From positions 1 through 13,760 of the forward strand of contig DLVV01000042.1 of the NCBI GenBank assembly GCA_003445035.1: a stretch of 13,760 nucleotides of DNA, given 5' to 3'. A program made the position numbers and the translations under genes. Below the pieces are notes generated by a model, which did not search any database, was not told the DNA's origin, and saw nothing but the letters and a program-made list of their open reading frames with translations. Positions 1 to 7,000 of this stretch are shown here, piece by piece (position 1 is the stretch's first letter; each line of letters starts with the position of its first letter). Source of the DNA: Planctomycetaceae bacterium (lineage in GTDB: Bacteria > Planctomycetota > Planctomycetia > Planctomycetales > Planctomycetaceae).

Positions 1-1809
1 GTCCCGCTATTTGACCGCAACACCGTGCGGGAACCCGATACCACGGTCCAGACCTCCGACGCAATGATCACCCGGATTGCTGATCGCGTGCGAGACCGGC
101 ACGCTCGAGAACCGGGTGCCTACGACCACTTTCTCAGTTGGTACTGGGAACAGCGCACCGTGACAATCGAGTTGGTTGACCGTGTGGCCAAAGGGGGCAC
201 CGGGATGGTGATCAACATCACCTCGTTGGCCCCGCTCAACAAGCCCGACTTCCGCTGTTTCTTTCGTGGGATCAACACCCCGGCCGAGTATCACCACAAT
301 GTCGCCACCCGCGAAGTGGCTCCACTTCGCTACACCACCACGATCACCTTCAACAATCTGACCGGTCGTCCCCTGGCAGTTGGGGATCGAATGGAATTCG
401 AGTTCAGCCCGTTCCTGGTCGCTCCCCGGGCCGGACGCAAGAACTACTACGGTACGGCCATGTTGTATGTCGTCGGCCGAGGAATCGTGCCGTGGCACGG
501 TGTGGGAGAACGACTGCAATCCGAGCCGCTGCCCGAATCCGCCTGGCTGGGTGGCCGCACCACGCTTCCCTACCAGTATTCGAAGGAGCCCACCGAACGG
601 TTCAAGCAGATGGCCGGCAACATGGCTCCGGCCAGCGCTCAGAAATTCATGCTCGGACGCCGCCTGCACCACACCGACTTCGGCACCGGCGCCCACTCCG
701 ACCAACCCAACCCGATCTTTTCGGCACAGGCCGACAAACTGGGGCCCCGATTTGTGGCCCGAAGTTGCATCGCCTGCCACGTCAACAACGGCCGTGCACT
801 CGCACCAAAGATCGGATCCCCCATGTACCAGACGGTGGTCAAGGTGGCCGCCGATGCTGACGGCACCCCACATCCGCAACTGGGAACAGCCCTGCAACCA
901 CAAGCCACAACTGAACGGCCGGAAGCCATCGCTACGATCAGCGACTACCAGACGATCCGGGGCACCTTCGCCGACGGCACACCGTACACTCTTCGCAAGC
1001 CCCGATATTCCTTCCAGGGGGTTGTCCCCAAGCATTTCTCGGTCCGTCTGACGCCACAACTGGTCGGACTGGGCCTGCTGGAATCGATCAGCGAATCCAC
1101 GATCATTGCCGGAGCCGACCCCACAGACACGAACAACGACGGGATCTCGGGCCGCATCCGCACCGTGATGGATCCGGAGACCGACCAGTTGAGGTTGGGC
1201 CGATTCGGTTACAAGGCTGGGCAGGCCCGCATCCGGCACCAGATCGCCGCCGCGTTCAACAGCGACATGGGAGTCCTCTCAGGAGTCTATTCTCGACCCG
1301 ATGGAGAACCCGAATCCGGGTCCGTCGAGATCGAAGCGACCCACCTCGAACAGCTCAACCGCTACCTCTCCACGCTCGGCATCAGCGCCCGTCGCAACCT
1401 CGACGACCCGGTTGTCCTACGCGGCGAGCAACTGTTCGCCGCCTCCGGATGTGCCACGTGTCATACTCCACGGATGAAAACCGGCGGCTTTCATCCGTTG
1501 GCTGAACTCCGCAACCAGTCCATCCAGCCCTACACCGACCTGCTGCTCCATGACATGGGGCCGGGCCTGGCCGACAACCTCGGCGAGGGTTCGGCAACCG
1601 GAGCCGAATGGCGAACTCCGCCGCTGTGGAGCATCGGGTTGACACGTGGAGTCAGTGGAGGCGAAGCGTACCTGCACGACGGACGTGCCCGCAGCCTGTC
1701 CGAAGCCATCCTCTGGCACGGCGGCGAGGGCGACGCCGCGCGGGATGCGTTCCGGAAGTTGAGCCACGGCGATCGCAAATCACTGATTGCGTTTCTGCAA
1801 TCTCTCTGA
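1..1809 (+). CDS. Di-heme oxidoreductase (DUF1111/DHOR family), N-terminally cut by window edge
   Basis: The reading frame is open from base 1 and already codes for protein, so the true start lies upstream; the GTG at 25 is probably internal. Numbering from base 1 gives 602 residues to the TGA at 1807. Two c-type heme sites are visible: CIACH (residues 256-260, bases 766-780) and CATCH (484-488, bases 1450-1464). Between them is an acidic Asp-rich loop, DTNNDGISGR, near residues 376-385. The end has the LHDGRAR and ILWHGGE motifs typical of DUF1111 proteins, which are related to MauG-type di-heme peroxidases. Two covalent hemes imply export and redox work in the periplasm; the substrate is unknown. 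About 255 residues precede the first heme, more than the basic family needs, and they look beta-rich. The class II aldolase gene follows 57 bp downstream on the same strand, so the two may be co-transcribed. Confidence 0.9.
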   Translation, partial: VPLFDRNTVREPDTTVQTSDAMITRIADRVRDRHAREPGAYDHFLSWYWEQRTVTIELVDRVAKGGTGMVINITSLAPLNKPDFRCFFRGINTPAEYHHNVATREVAPLRYTTTITFNNLTGRPLAVGDRMEFEFSPFLVAPRAGRKNYYGTAMLYVVGRGIVPWHGVGERLQSEPLPESAWLGGRTTLPYQYSKEPTERFKQMAGNMAPASAQKFMLGRRLHHTDFGTGAHSDQPNPIFSAQADKLGPRFVARSCIACHVNNGRALAPKIGSPMYQTVVKVAADADGTPHPQLGTALQPQATTERPEAIATISDYQTIRGTFADGTPYTLRKPRYSFQGVVPKHFSVRLTPQLVGLGLLESISESTIIAGADPTDTNNDGISGRIRTVMDPETDQLRLGRFGYKAGQARIRHQIAAAFNSDMGVLSGVYSRPDGEPESGSVEIEATHLEQLNRYLSTLGISARRNLDDPVVLRGEQLFAASGCATCHTPRMKTGGFHPLAELRNQSIQPYTDLLLHDMGPGLADNLGEGSATGAEWRTPPLWSIGLTRGVSGGEAYLHDGRARSLSEAILWHGGEGDAARDAFRKLSHGDRKSLIAFLQSL

Positions 1810-1854
1810 CCCTTTTGCTTCTCACACGAGACACATCCGCTCCAGTGGCGTTGC

Positions 1855-1860
1855 AGGAGA
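1855..1860 (+). promoter_or_regulatory. Ribosome binding site of the class II aldolase gene
   Basis: AGGAGA lies 6 bases before the ATG at 1867. It is one of the clearest Shine-Dalgarno sequences in the window and fixes this start. Confidence 0.7.
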
Positions 1861-1866
1861 GACACC

Positions 1867-2646
1867 ATGAGCCTGGCCGAACCCGCTGTCCCTCAGTCGC
1901 TGGCCAATTCCGGCGTGTCCCCGGAAGAGTGGGCACTCCGGGTGCGACTGGCGTCCGCCTACCACGTGGTCGAGCACCTGGGATGGACCGAATCGATCTA
2001 TGGACACATCACTCTGAAGGTGCCGGGCCCGGAACGACACTTTCTGATCAACCCCTATGGGCTGCGTTATGACGAGGTCACCGCTGAGAACCTGGTAAAG
2101 ATCGACCTGGACGGCCAGCCGGTCGGCCCGACATCGCACGCGGTCAACGTCGCCGGATACGTGATTCACAGCGCCGTCCACGAAGCACGGGACGACCTGG
2201 CCTGCGTGTTCCACACCCACACCACCGCCGGCATGGCTGTCGCCGCGCAGGCCGACGGACTGTTGCCCATCAGCATCCACGCCAGCGGGTTCTTCGAACG
2301 GATCGGGTACCACGATTATGAGGGACCCAGCCTGGACGGGAACGAGAAGACCCGGCTGGTCGAATCCCTGGGCGAACACAAGGTCCTGATCCTGAAAAAC
2401 CACGGACTGCTTGCCGCGGGAACCACTCTCGAAGAAGCCTTCATCTTCATGTTCCGGCTGCAGCGAGCCTGTGAAATCCAGGTTGCGGCCCGGGCCGGGG
2501 GAGCCGAGCTGGTGATTCCCGACAAGGCGACCTGCCGGGCAGCCGCCGAGATGGTCGAACGGTTCCTTGCCGGGAACGAAGGCTACGGAGTAGGGAAGTT
2601 GGAATTCGACGCCTGGGTGCGACTGGTCGACGGCCACGACCAATGA
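1867..2646 (+). CDS. Class II aldolase/adducin family protein
   Basis: A 259-residue cytoplasmic protein without a signal peptide. The class II aldolase fold is indicated by the zinc-site motif FHTHT (His116, His118) and a later NHG (His179) in ILKNHGLLAAG, plus VIHSAVHEARDD near residues 99-110. Members such as FucA and RhaD cleave or epimerise sugar phosphates using zinc. However, the stretch that should match the FucA catalytic Glu (in an SSE motif) reads SHAVN near residues 90-94, so the acidic residue appears absent. This is more like the adducin-type subgroup, whose reactions are poorly defined, and I would not name a substrate. The start is set by the AGGAGA ribosome binding site. The gene follows the di-heme gene by 57 bp and ends 4 bp from the stop of the convergent propeller gene. 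Confidence 0.9.
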   Translation: MSLAEPAVPQSLANSGVSPEEWALRVRLASAYHVVEHLGWTESIYGHITLKVPGPERHFLINPYGLRYDEVTAENLVKIDLDGQPVGPTSHAVNVAGYVIHSAVHEARDDLACVFHTHTTAGMAVAAQADGLLPISIHASGFFERIGYHDYEGPSLDGNEKTRLVESLGEHKVLILKNHGLLAAGTTLEEAFIFMFRLQRACEIQVAARAGGAELVIPDKATCRAAAEMVERFLAGNEGYGVGKLEFDAWVRLVDGHDQ

Positions 2647-2650
2647 TCTG

Positions 2651-3802
2651 TTACTGCCGGTTCTCAGGCGAAGCCTCCATCAGTCCGATGGCACTCGGAG
2701 CGTACTGCTTCCCCGACAATGGCTTGTGGCCTTCGGCCCCGTACCAGATTCGCAGCCGGTCCTTGATCACGATCAGCTTCGACGGGTGGACAGAGTGGTT
2801 GTTCCCCTTCTTCCCGTTGGCTGACCCAAAGTTGTCTGGTGGGGCGGGTCCCAGAACAGGTTTCCCCCCCAGGGCCGGCTTCCAGCGAATTCCGTCACGG
2901 CTGGTTGCGGCGAACATCGTCCACAGGGAACCACCAGTCGGAACATCAACGATCGTGTTGTAGTACATCAGGTACCGACTGCCGTCGAAGTGCACCGAGG
3001 GTCCCAGTTGCTTCGGGCCAGCCAGCCCCGGCAGCGAATCCCCGCCATTTTTCTTGGTCCAACGGACTCCATCGGGGCTGGTGGCCAGCCCGATCGTGTG
3101 TTTGCCGTTGTAGGCGCCGTACCACATCACGAACTCGGTTCCCCGGCGGATCACGTGCATCCCGGTGGCCTGTACCGAATCGATCGAGCCTTTCTTACCG
3201 ACCGTCATCACCGGCCGCCCCTTGTTGGCGCGAACCCAGCGAATCCCGTCGCGACTGATAGCCAGGCCGACCTGTTCAACCCGCACGTGTGCCGGCCCGT
3301 CGCCGACGTCCTTTCCGGCCCGTCCATCAATGCCGCCGTACCACATCAGGAACCGATCCTTTACACGCAGCACGAACGGATGAGCAATTCCACAGTCGTC
3401 GAACGCCCCCTCGGGGCCATAGTCCAGGACCGGCCGGCCACCGTTGGCGACCTTCCAGCCAATTCCGTCGGTGCTGGTGAACAGGCCAATGCGTTCGTCG
3501 AACCCGTAGGGGATTCTCGGGTCTTTGGTTCGACTCATCCCGACAAACCACATCCGGTAGGTCGTCCCGTCATAGTCGACAGTGGGGGACCCAACCGAGT
3601 GGTCGTACCACTTCGAATTGCTGTCGGGAAACACGGCGGCCGCACCCGCCGCCTTGCCAGCAATCCTCCGAAACGAACTCCTCAACACCGTATCCACCGA
3701 AACGGTCGGTTCCCCCGCAGGAATCCCATCGGCAACCACCAGGCAGGTCACCCCACAGACGATCGAACCAAAAACGTGTCGCAGGGCGAAGGGCGGTTTC
3801 AT
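2651..3802 (-). CDS. Exported five-bladed beta-propeller protein, glycosidase-like (GH43/GH32-type fold)
   Basis: A 383-residue protein. I start it at the ATG at 3802 because it gives a classical signal peptide (Lys/Arg/His n-region, hydrophobic stretch about residues 11-24); the frame stays open further upstream, but that part has no such feature. The mature part repeats a blade unit. Aromatic strands MWFVG (84), MWYGG (153), MWYGA (226), MYYNT (279) and IWYGA (352) give five blades. Most are followed by S-x-D-G-[IV]-x-W and a G-[RK]-P-V turn. Five-bladed propellers of this type include GH43, GH32 and GH130 glycosidases. Candidate acids include Asp67, Asp76, Asp136 and Asp208, but I cannot place a full catalytic triad, so it may bind glycans rather than cleave them. 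It is divergent from the DUF1501 gene and convergent with the aldolase gene. Confidence 0.8.
   Translation of the reverse strand: MKPPFALRHVFGSIVCGVTCLVVADGIPAGEPTVSVDTVLRSSFRRIAGKAAGAAAVFPDSNSKWYDHSVGSPTVDYDGTTYRMWFVGMSRTKDPRIPYGFDERIGLFTSTDGIGWKVANGGRPVLDYGPEGAFDDCGIAHPFVLRVKDRFLMWYGGIDGRAGKDVGDGPAHVRVEQVGLAISRDGIRWVRANKGRPVMTVGKKGSIDSVQATGMHVIRRGTEFVMWYGAYNGKHTIGLATSPDGVRWTKKNGGDSLPGLAGPKQLGPSVHFDGSRYLMYYNTIVDVPTGGSLWTMFAATSRDGIRWKPALGGKPVLGPAPPDNFGSANGKKGNNHSVHPSKLIVIKDRLRIWYGAEGHKPLSGKQYAPSAIGLMEASPENRQ
2882..3475 (-). repeat. Four coding repeats of the S-x-DG-[IV]-x-W blade motif
   Basis: Within the propeller gene, the motif occurs at bases 3475-3455 (STDGIGW), 3256-3236 (SRDGIRW), 3079-3059 (SPDGVRW) and 2902-2882 (SRDGIRW), spaced by about 59 to 73 codons. 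Similarity is visible in the DNA too, for example CCAGC-AATTCCGTC-like words on the plus strand near 3456 and 2882. These are internal propeller repeats, not a mobile or satellite repeat. Confidence 0.75.
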
Positions 3803-3832
3803 GTTGCACCGATTGGTGGAAAAATTTTGACA

Positions 3833-3847
3833 GACCGCAGAGCGGTC
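3833..3847. promoter_or_regulatory. Perfect inverted repeat in divergent intergenic region
   Basis: GACCGC-AGA-GCGGTC is a 6-bp perfect dyad with a 3-base centre, in the 152 bp between the starts of the propeller gene (3802, minus) and the DUF1501 gene (3955, plus). A TTGACA (-35-like) word sits immediately left of it at 3827-3832 on the plus strand, but no good -10 follows. It could be an operator, or a small hairpin in the propeller gene's leader. Confidence 0.35.
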
Positions 3848-3891
3848 GTTTTCTACGAACCGGCAACACACGTGGCAACCGGCCGCAAACC

Positions 3892-3897
3892 AGTATA
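3892..3897 (-). promoter_or_regulatory. Possible -10 element for the propeller gene
   Basis: Read on the minus strand this is TATACT, one mismatch from the TATAAT consensus. It would start transcription about 80 bases before the propeller ATG and place the GACCGC dyad in the leader. No matching -35 is seen at the expected distance, so the call is weak. Confidence 0.2.
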
Positions 3898-3954
3898 TCC
3901 TCCACCGTCGGTCCGTCCCCGTGCCACGACGTGTTCTTTGCCCCAGGTCGTAAC

Positions 3955-5349
3955 ATGTTGACAATTCGCGGGCCGGCCTGGCCACACGAACCGGACCAAC
4001 GGCGTCGCGAGTTCCTGACGCTTGGTGGCCTGGGTGCACTCGGGCTGTCGCTTCCTTCGCTGCTACAGGCGACACCGGAGTTGACGACAGGTCCCGGTTT
4101 TGGCCGGGCCAAACGGTGTCTGCTCGTCTTCCTGTGGGGTGGCCCCTCACAGCTGGACATGTGGGACATGAAGCCGACCGCTCCCAAGGAGATCCGTGGC
4201 CCGCTCTCGCCCATCGCCACCAATGTGAGCGGCATCCAGGTCAGCGAATTGCTTCCGCAGACGGCGCGTCTGGCTGATCACTACAAGATCATCCGCTCGG
4301 TGATGCACCATCACAACGAGCACTCGGCAGCGGTGTCGACGATGGCCACCGGCACCCCGTACCCCAAGAAGACCAGTGAACCGGTCGCAGCCTCTGCCGA
4401 CGATCACCCGCACCTGGGCTCGATCCGTGCCTTCTGGCGAGGCTGGCAGGACGGTGTGCCGCCCTTCGTGCAACTGCCCAAAATCCTGGGCCCACCCGGT
4501 TATCCACGTTGGCCGGGCCAGAACGCCGGGTTCCTGGGACGACGTTTTGACCCGCTGCTGGTCGATGGCCACAAGGAAACCGCCCGGTTCCGTCTGCCCG
4601 AGATCGACCTTCCCGCCGACGTCTCGACTCGTCGGCTCGATGATCGTCGACTGCTGCTGGACCGGCTCGACCGGGTGTTCCGGATCGCCGAGGCCGACCC
4701 CCGCCTCGACGACGTCGACATCTCCTACCGCCAGGCGTTCGACCTGATCCGCTCACCTCGAATCAGCCGTGCCGTCGACCTCGACCGCGAATCCGATGCG
4801 ACCCGAAATCTCTACGGCCGCCACCTCTTCGGACAGGGCTTGTTGACCTCCAGGCGGCTGCTCGAGGCCGGCGTCCCGCTGGTGACCCAATACTGGATCG
4901 ACCCCAAGCCGGCCGGAGCCGGTGGCGGAGAGTACGACTCACACGGCCGGATCTACCACCACTATCCCAAACGGCTGGTCCCGCCAACCGACAAGGCCCT
5001 GGCCGCCCTGTTCATCGATCTTCGACAGCGGGGCCTGCTCGATGACACGCTGGTGGTGGTGATGGGGGAGTTCGGTCGCACACCCAAAATCAACAAGAAC
5101 GCCGGTCGCGATCACTGGGCCCAGTGCCAGTCGATCCTGTTGGCCGGGGCGGGAATCACCGGAGGCAGTGTCCTGGGGTCCTCGGACAAGATCGCCGCCT
5201 ACCCCGCTTCGCACCACATCCGCTCGATCGACCTGGCACAGACAATCCTGCACCTGCTGGGTGTCCCCTCCAACCTGCAATTGCACGACTCGCGGGACCG
5301 GTCGATTCCTGCCTGCCGCGGCACGGTGATCCCAGAATTGTTCGCCTGA
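3955..5349 (+). CDS. DUF1501 protein with twin-arginine signal (orphan copy)
   Basis: A 464-residue protein from the ATG at 3955, with an AGG 7 bases upstream; a GTG at 3931 is the alternative start. The leader carries RRREFLTLGGLG (residues 16-27), a Tat-type motif followed by a hydrophobic stretch, so it is probably exported folded. DUF1501 marks follow: FLWGGPSQLDMWD (59-71), YDSHG (327-331), GEFGRTP (371-377), GRDHW (384-388) and a C-terminal IDLAQTILHLLGV (425-437). The family is thought to be related to the alkaline phosphatase/sulfatase superfamily, and its activity is undefined. The residue before GGPS is Trp, where the other DUF1501 protein in this window has Asp. No DUF1549 or DUF1553 partner is adjacent. 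The gene is divergent from the propeller gene and ends 12 bp from the convergent TAXI gene. Confidence 0.88.
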   Translation: MLTIRGPAWPHEPDQRRREFLTLGGLGALGLSLPSLLQATPELTTGPGFGRAKRCLLVFLWGGPSQLDMWDMKPTAPKEIRGPLSPIATNVSGIQVSELLPQTARLADHYKIIRSVMHHHNEHSAAVSTMATGTPYPKKTSEPVAASADDHPHLGSIRAFWRGWQDGVPPFVQLPKILGPPGYPRWPGQNAGFLGRRFDPLLVDGHKETARFRLPEIDLPADVSTRRLDDRRLLLDRLDRVFRIAEADPRLDDVDISYRQAFDLIRSPRISRAVDLDRESDATRNLYGRHLFGQGLLTSRRLLEAGVPLVTQYWIDPKPAGAGGGEYDSHGRIYHHYPKRLVPPTDKALAALFIDLRQRGLLDDTLVVVMGEFGRTPKINKNAGRDHWAQCQSILLAGAGITGGSVLGSSDKIAAYPASHHIRSIDLAQTILHLLGVPSNLQLHDSRDRSIPACRGTVIPELFA

Positions 5350-5361
5350 TCCGAACCAGGC
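5344..5361. terminator. Small hairpin across the stop codon, possible shared terminator
   Basis: GCCTG (5344-5348) and CAGGC (5357-5361) form a 5-bp stem with an 8-base loop. It overlaps the TGA of the DUF1501 gene and fills the 12-bp gap to the convergent TAXI stop. There is no U-run on either side, so it is a weak terminator at best. Confidence 0.25.
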
Positions 5362-6714
5362 TTACTCCTCCGGCTGCCCTGACGACCCGGCGGGCGAGAG
5401 TTGCAGTTCCCCGCGGGTCCGTTCGACCAGGGCCTGGCAATTGCCGAGCATGTTCTGGAAGACGATGTAGGACGAGTCGGCTGCCAGTTGCTCCTGAATC
5501 AACTCATCGGTGGCTCGACGACGAATGTCGGCCAGTTCGGACTCCAGCTCGGCCAACACCTCCATGTCGACGGCATCGTGCACCCTCTCGCTCACCCCTC
5601 CAATCGCCTGATAGAACGTGTCGACTCGATTCTTTCGCCCCTGCACGTACCAGCGGCGGACCCATGTGAGCACGCTCCACCCCAGCAACAACAACGTCAC
5701 CACAAACCCCATCGATTCGGCATTCTGACTGAGAAACCCAGGCTCTCGACGACGGAAATAGTTCTCGGCTCCTTCGTGCAACGGGAACTGCAGGCCGCCC
5801 TGGGCGGTTTGTTCGTCAAGATAGGTGAACGCGGACTCCCGTTGTGACAACACCGCCCGCTGTTCGAAGAGCGTTTTCGTGATCCGTTCGATGATTTCCG
5901 GTTCGACATCCCCGCCGCACGCCATCACCGCCTGGACACTCAACGACGGCACCGGTTTACGCGGCCGTCCGTCGTAGGCCATCAGGGGAATCGTGTGGGG
6001 TGAGGTGTGCGGATAATGCACCCGAAACCCCTGGGTAAAAGTCCTGGCGATATCTTCCGGGCTCTCGCTTTCAGCCGAGTGCATTTGGATCGGTGCGAGT
6101 GTCAACTGCTCGTCGCGCATCGCCTCGCTGACGACATCCCCCCCCAGCCCGATCAAAAGAAATGCGGCATCGATTTCGCCGGCCTTCAACTGCTCGATCG
6201 CCTCTGCAAATGACCCTCGCCAGAACGGTTCCGGCTTGGGTTCCACGCCGACGAACTGCAGCAGGCGGGTCGCAATCTGTTCGGTGCCGCTCCCGCTTGC
6301 GCCAACGCCGATCCGGTGACCCACCAGATCCTCAAGAGAGTTGATCTTGGCATCGGTTCGACACACCAGGTGCAACACCTCGGGATAGAGCGAGGCCACG
6401 CTGCGAACCGAACCGCCACCGACCGCGTCATTCTGCACGAGGGCCAGATGGGCTTGGCCGTTGTCCAGTCGCCGAATGTTCTCGCTGCTCCCGGCACTTT
6501 CTCGCAACTCGATCACGATGTCCGAATGGTGCGTCTCGACGACCGTCTTCATCTGCTCGGCCAGCCGATGGTAGAGCCCGACCTTCGAACCAGTCGAATA
6601 GACCAGCACGGTTTTCTCTTGCGCTGCCCAGACGTTCCACCACACGACCACCGTCACCAGCAGTGTGACGACAACCGGCACAAGTCGGATCTTTTTCAGC
6701 AGCGATTCCTGCAC
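5362..6714 (-). CDS. TAXI-family TRAP-type solute-binding protein with C-terminal membrane segment
   Basis: A 450-residue protein starting at the GTG at 6714, chosen because GGGAGAG lies 6 bases upstream and the protein then opens with a membrane segment (about residues 10-30). The frame runs on upstream, but only with TTG starts and unlikely sequence. Residues 35-325 match a TAXI-type periplasmic binding domain: VYSTGSKVGLYHRLAEQ (38-54), GASGSGTE (138-145), AIEQLKAGEIDAAF (172-185) and the late PLHEGAENYF (311-320). A second hydrophobic segment at about 336-352 (FVVTLLLLGWSVLTWV) is followed by Arg/Lys and a roughly 95-residue acidic helical tail. Normal TAXI subunits end after the binding domain and work with a 12/4-TM permease. 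No permease gene lies nearby, so this may be an anchored sensor or an orphan receptor. Its ligand cannot be told. Confidence 0.85.
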   Translation of the reverse strand: MQESLLKKIRLVPVVVTLLVTVVVWWNVWAAQEKTVLVYSTGSKVGLYHRLAEQMKTVVETHHSDIVIELRESAGSSENIRRLDNGQAHLALVQNDAVGGGSVRSVASLYPEVLHLVCRTDAKINSLEDLVGHRIGVGASGSGTEQIATRLLQFVGVEPKPEPFWRGSFAEAIEQLKAGEIDAAFLLIGLGGDVVSEAMRDEQLTLAPIQMHSAESESPEDIARTFTQGFRVHYPHTSPHTIPLMAYDGRPRKPVPSLSVQAVMACGGDVEPEIIERITKTLFEQRAVLSQRESAFTYLDEQTAQGGLQFPLHEGAENYFRRREPGFLSQNAESMGFVVTLLLLGWSVLTWVRRWYVQGRKNRVDTFYQAIGGVSERVHDAVDMEVLAELESELADIRRRATDELIQEQLAADSSYIVFQNMLGNCQALVERTRGELQLSPAGSSGQPEE

Positions 6715-6720
6715 GAACAA

Positions 6721-6727
6721 CTCTCCC
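6721..6727 (-). promoter_or_regulatory. Ribosome binding site deciding the GTG start of the TAXI gene
   Basis: Read on the minus strand this is GGGAGAG, 6 bases before the GTG at 6714. It is the main reason for choosing that start over upstream TTG codons. Confidence 0.65.
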
Positions 6728-6828
6728 GCATCGAGGTGAGCAGACGCCTTGTTCGCGAAGCCCCGGTGGCCACACAAACATCCAGAACGACAAGATGTCC
6801 CACGGCGAACGCCAAATGACCACTCAGC

Positions 6829-6839
6829 TTGACCGTCAA
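6829..6839. promoter_or_regulatory. Perfect palindrome TTGAC-C-GTCAA
   Basis: A 5-bp perfect dyad with a single central base, about 115 bases before the TAXI start. It sits in the only long gap on that side and could be an operator. Its short length means chance is a real alternative. Confidence 0.25.
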
Positions 6840-7000
6840 TCGACCGGGATTTCAAGTCCGAGACACTTCGGCCGGAACCGGAACGGCGACTGCGGGCATC
6901 CTACAGGCAAATGGCCCGGAGGACGGACTCTGGACCACAGCTACCGCGTCATCCCAAAGCCGATCAAATTCTTCAACACGCCGTCTCGGATCCGACAACA

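Larger units (their letters stand above)
6715..7000. other. 286-bp non-coding gap upstream of the TAXI gene
   Basis: This is the longest stretch without a convincing gene. It lies between the stop of the sulfatase gene and the start of the TAXI gene, both on the minus strand. The spacing suggests the TAXI gene has its own promoter. It contains the TTGAC dyad at 6829-6839. I found no strong -35/-10 pair, tRNA or terminator. A 71-codon plus-strand reading frame from 6795 to 7010 has no ribosome binding site and no recognisable product. Confidence 0.6.

Noticed and set aside
7..1239. A 410-codon open frame on the minus strand
   Set aside because: It lies opposite the di-heme gene, has no recognisable domain, and is the kind of long antisense frame that GC-rich codon use produces.
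3803..4150. An N-terminal extension of the propeller frame back to 4150
   Set aside because: It would overlap the DUF1501 start and bury the clear signal peptide that begins at 3802.
6715..6855. An N-terminal extension of the TAXI frame to a TTG at 6855
   Set aside because: The GTG at 6714 has a strong ribosome binding site and leads straight into the membrane segment; the extension has no such support.
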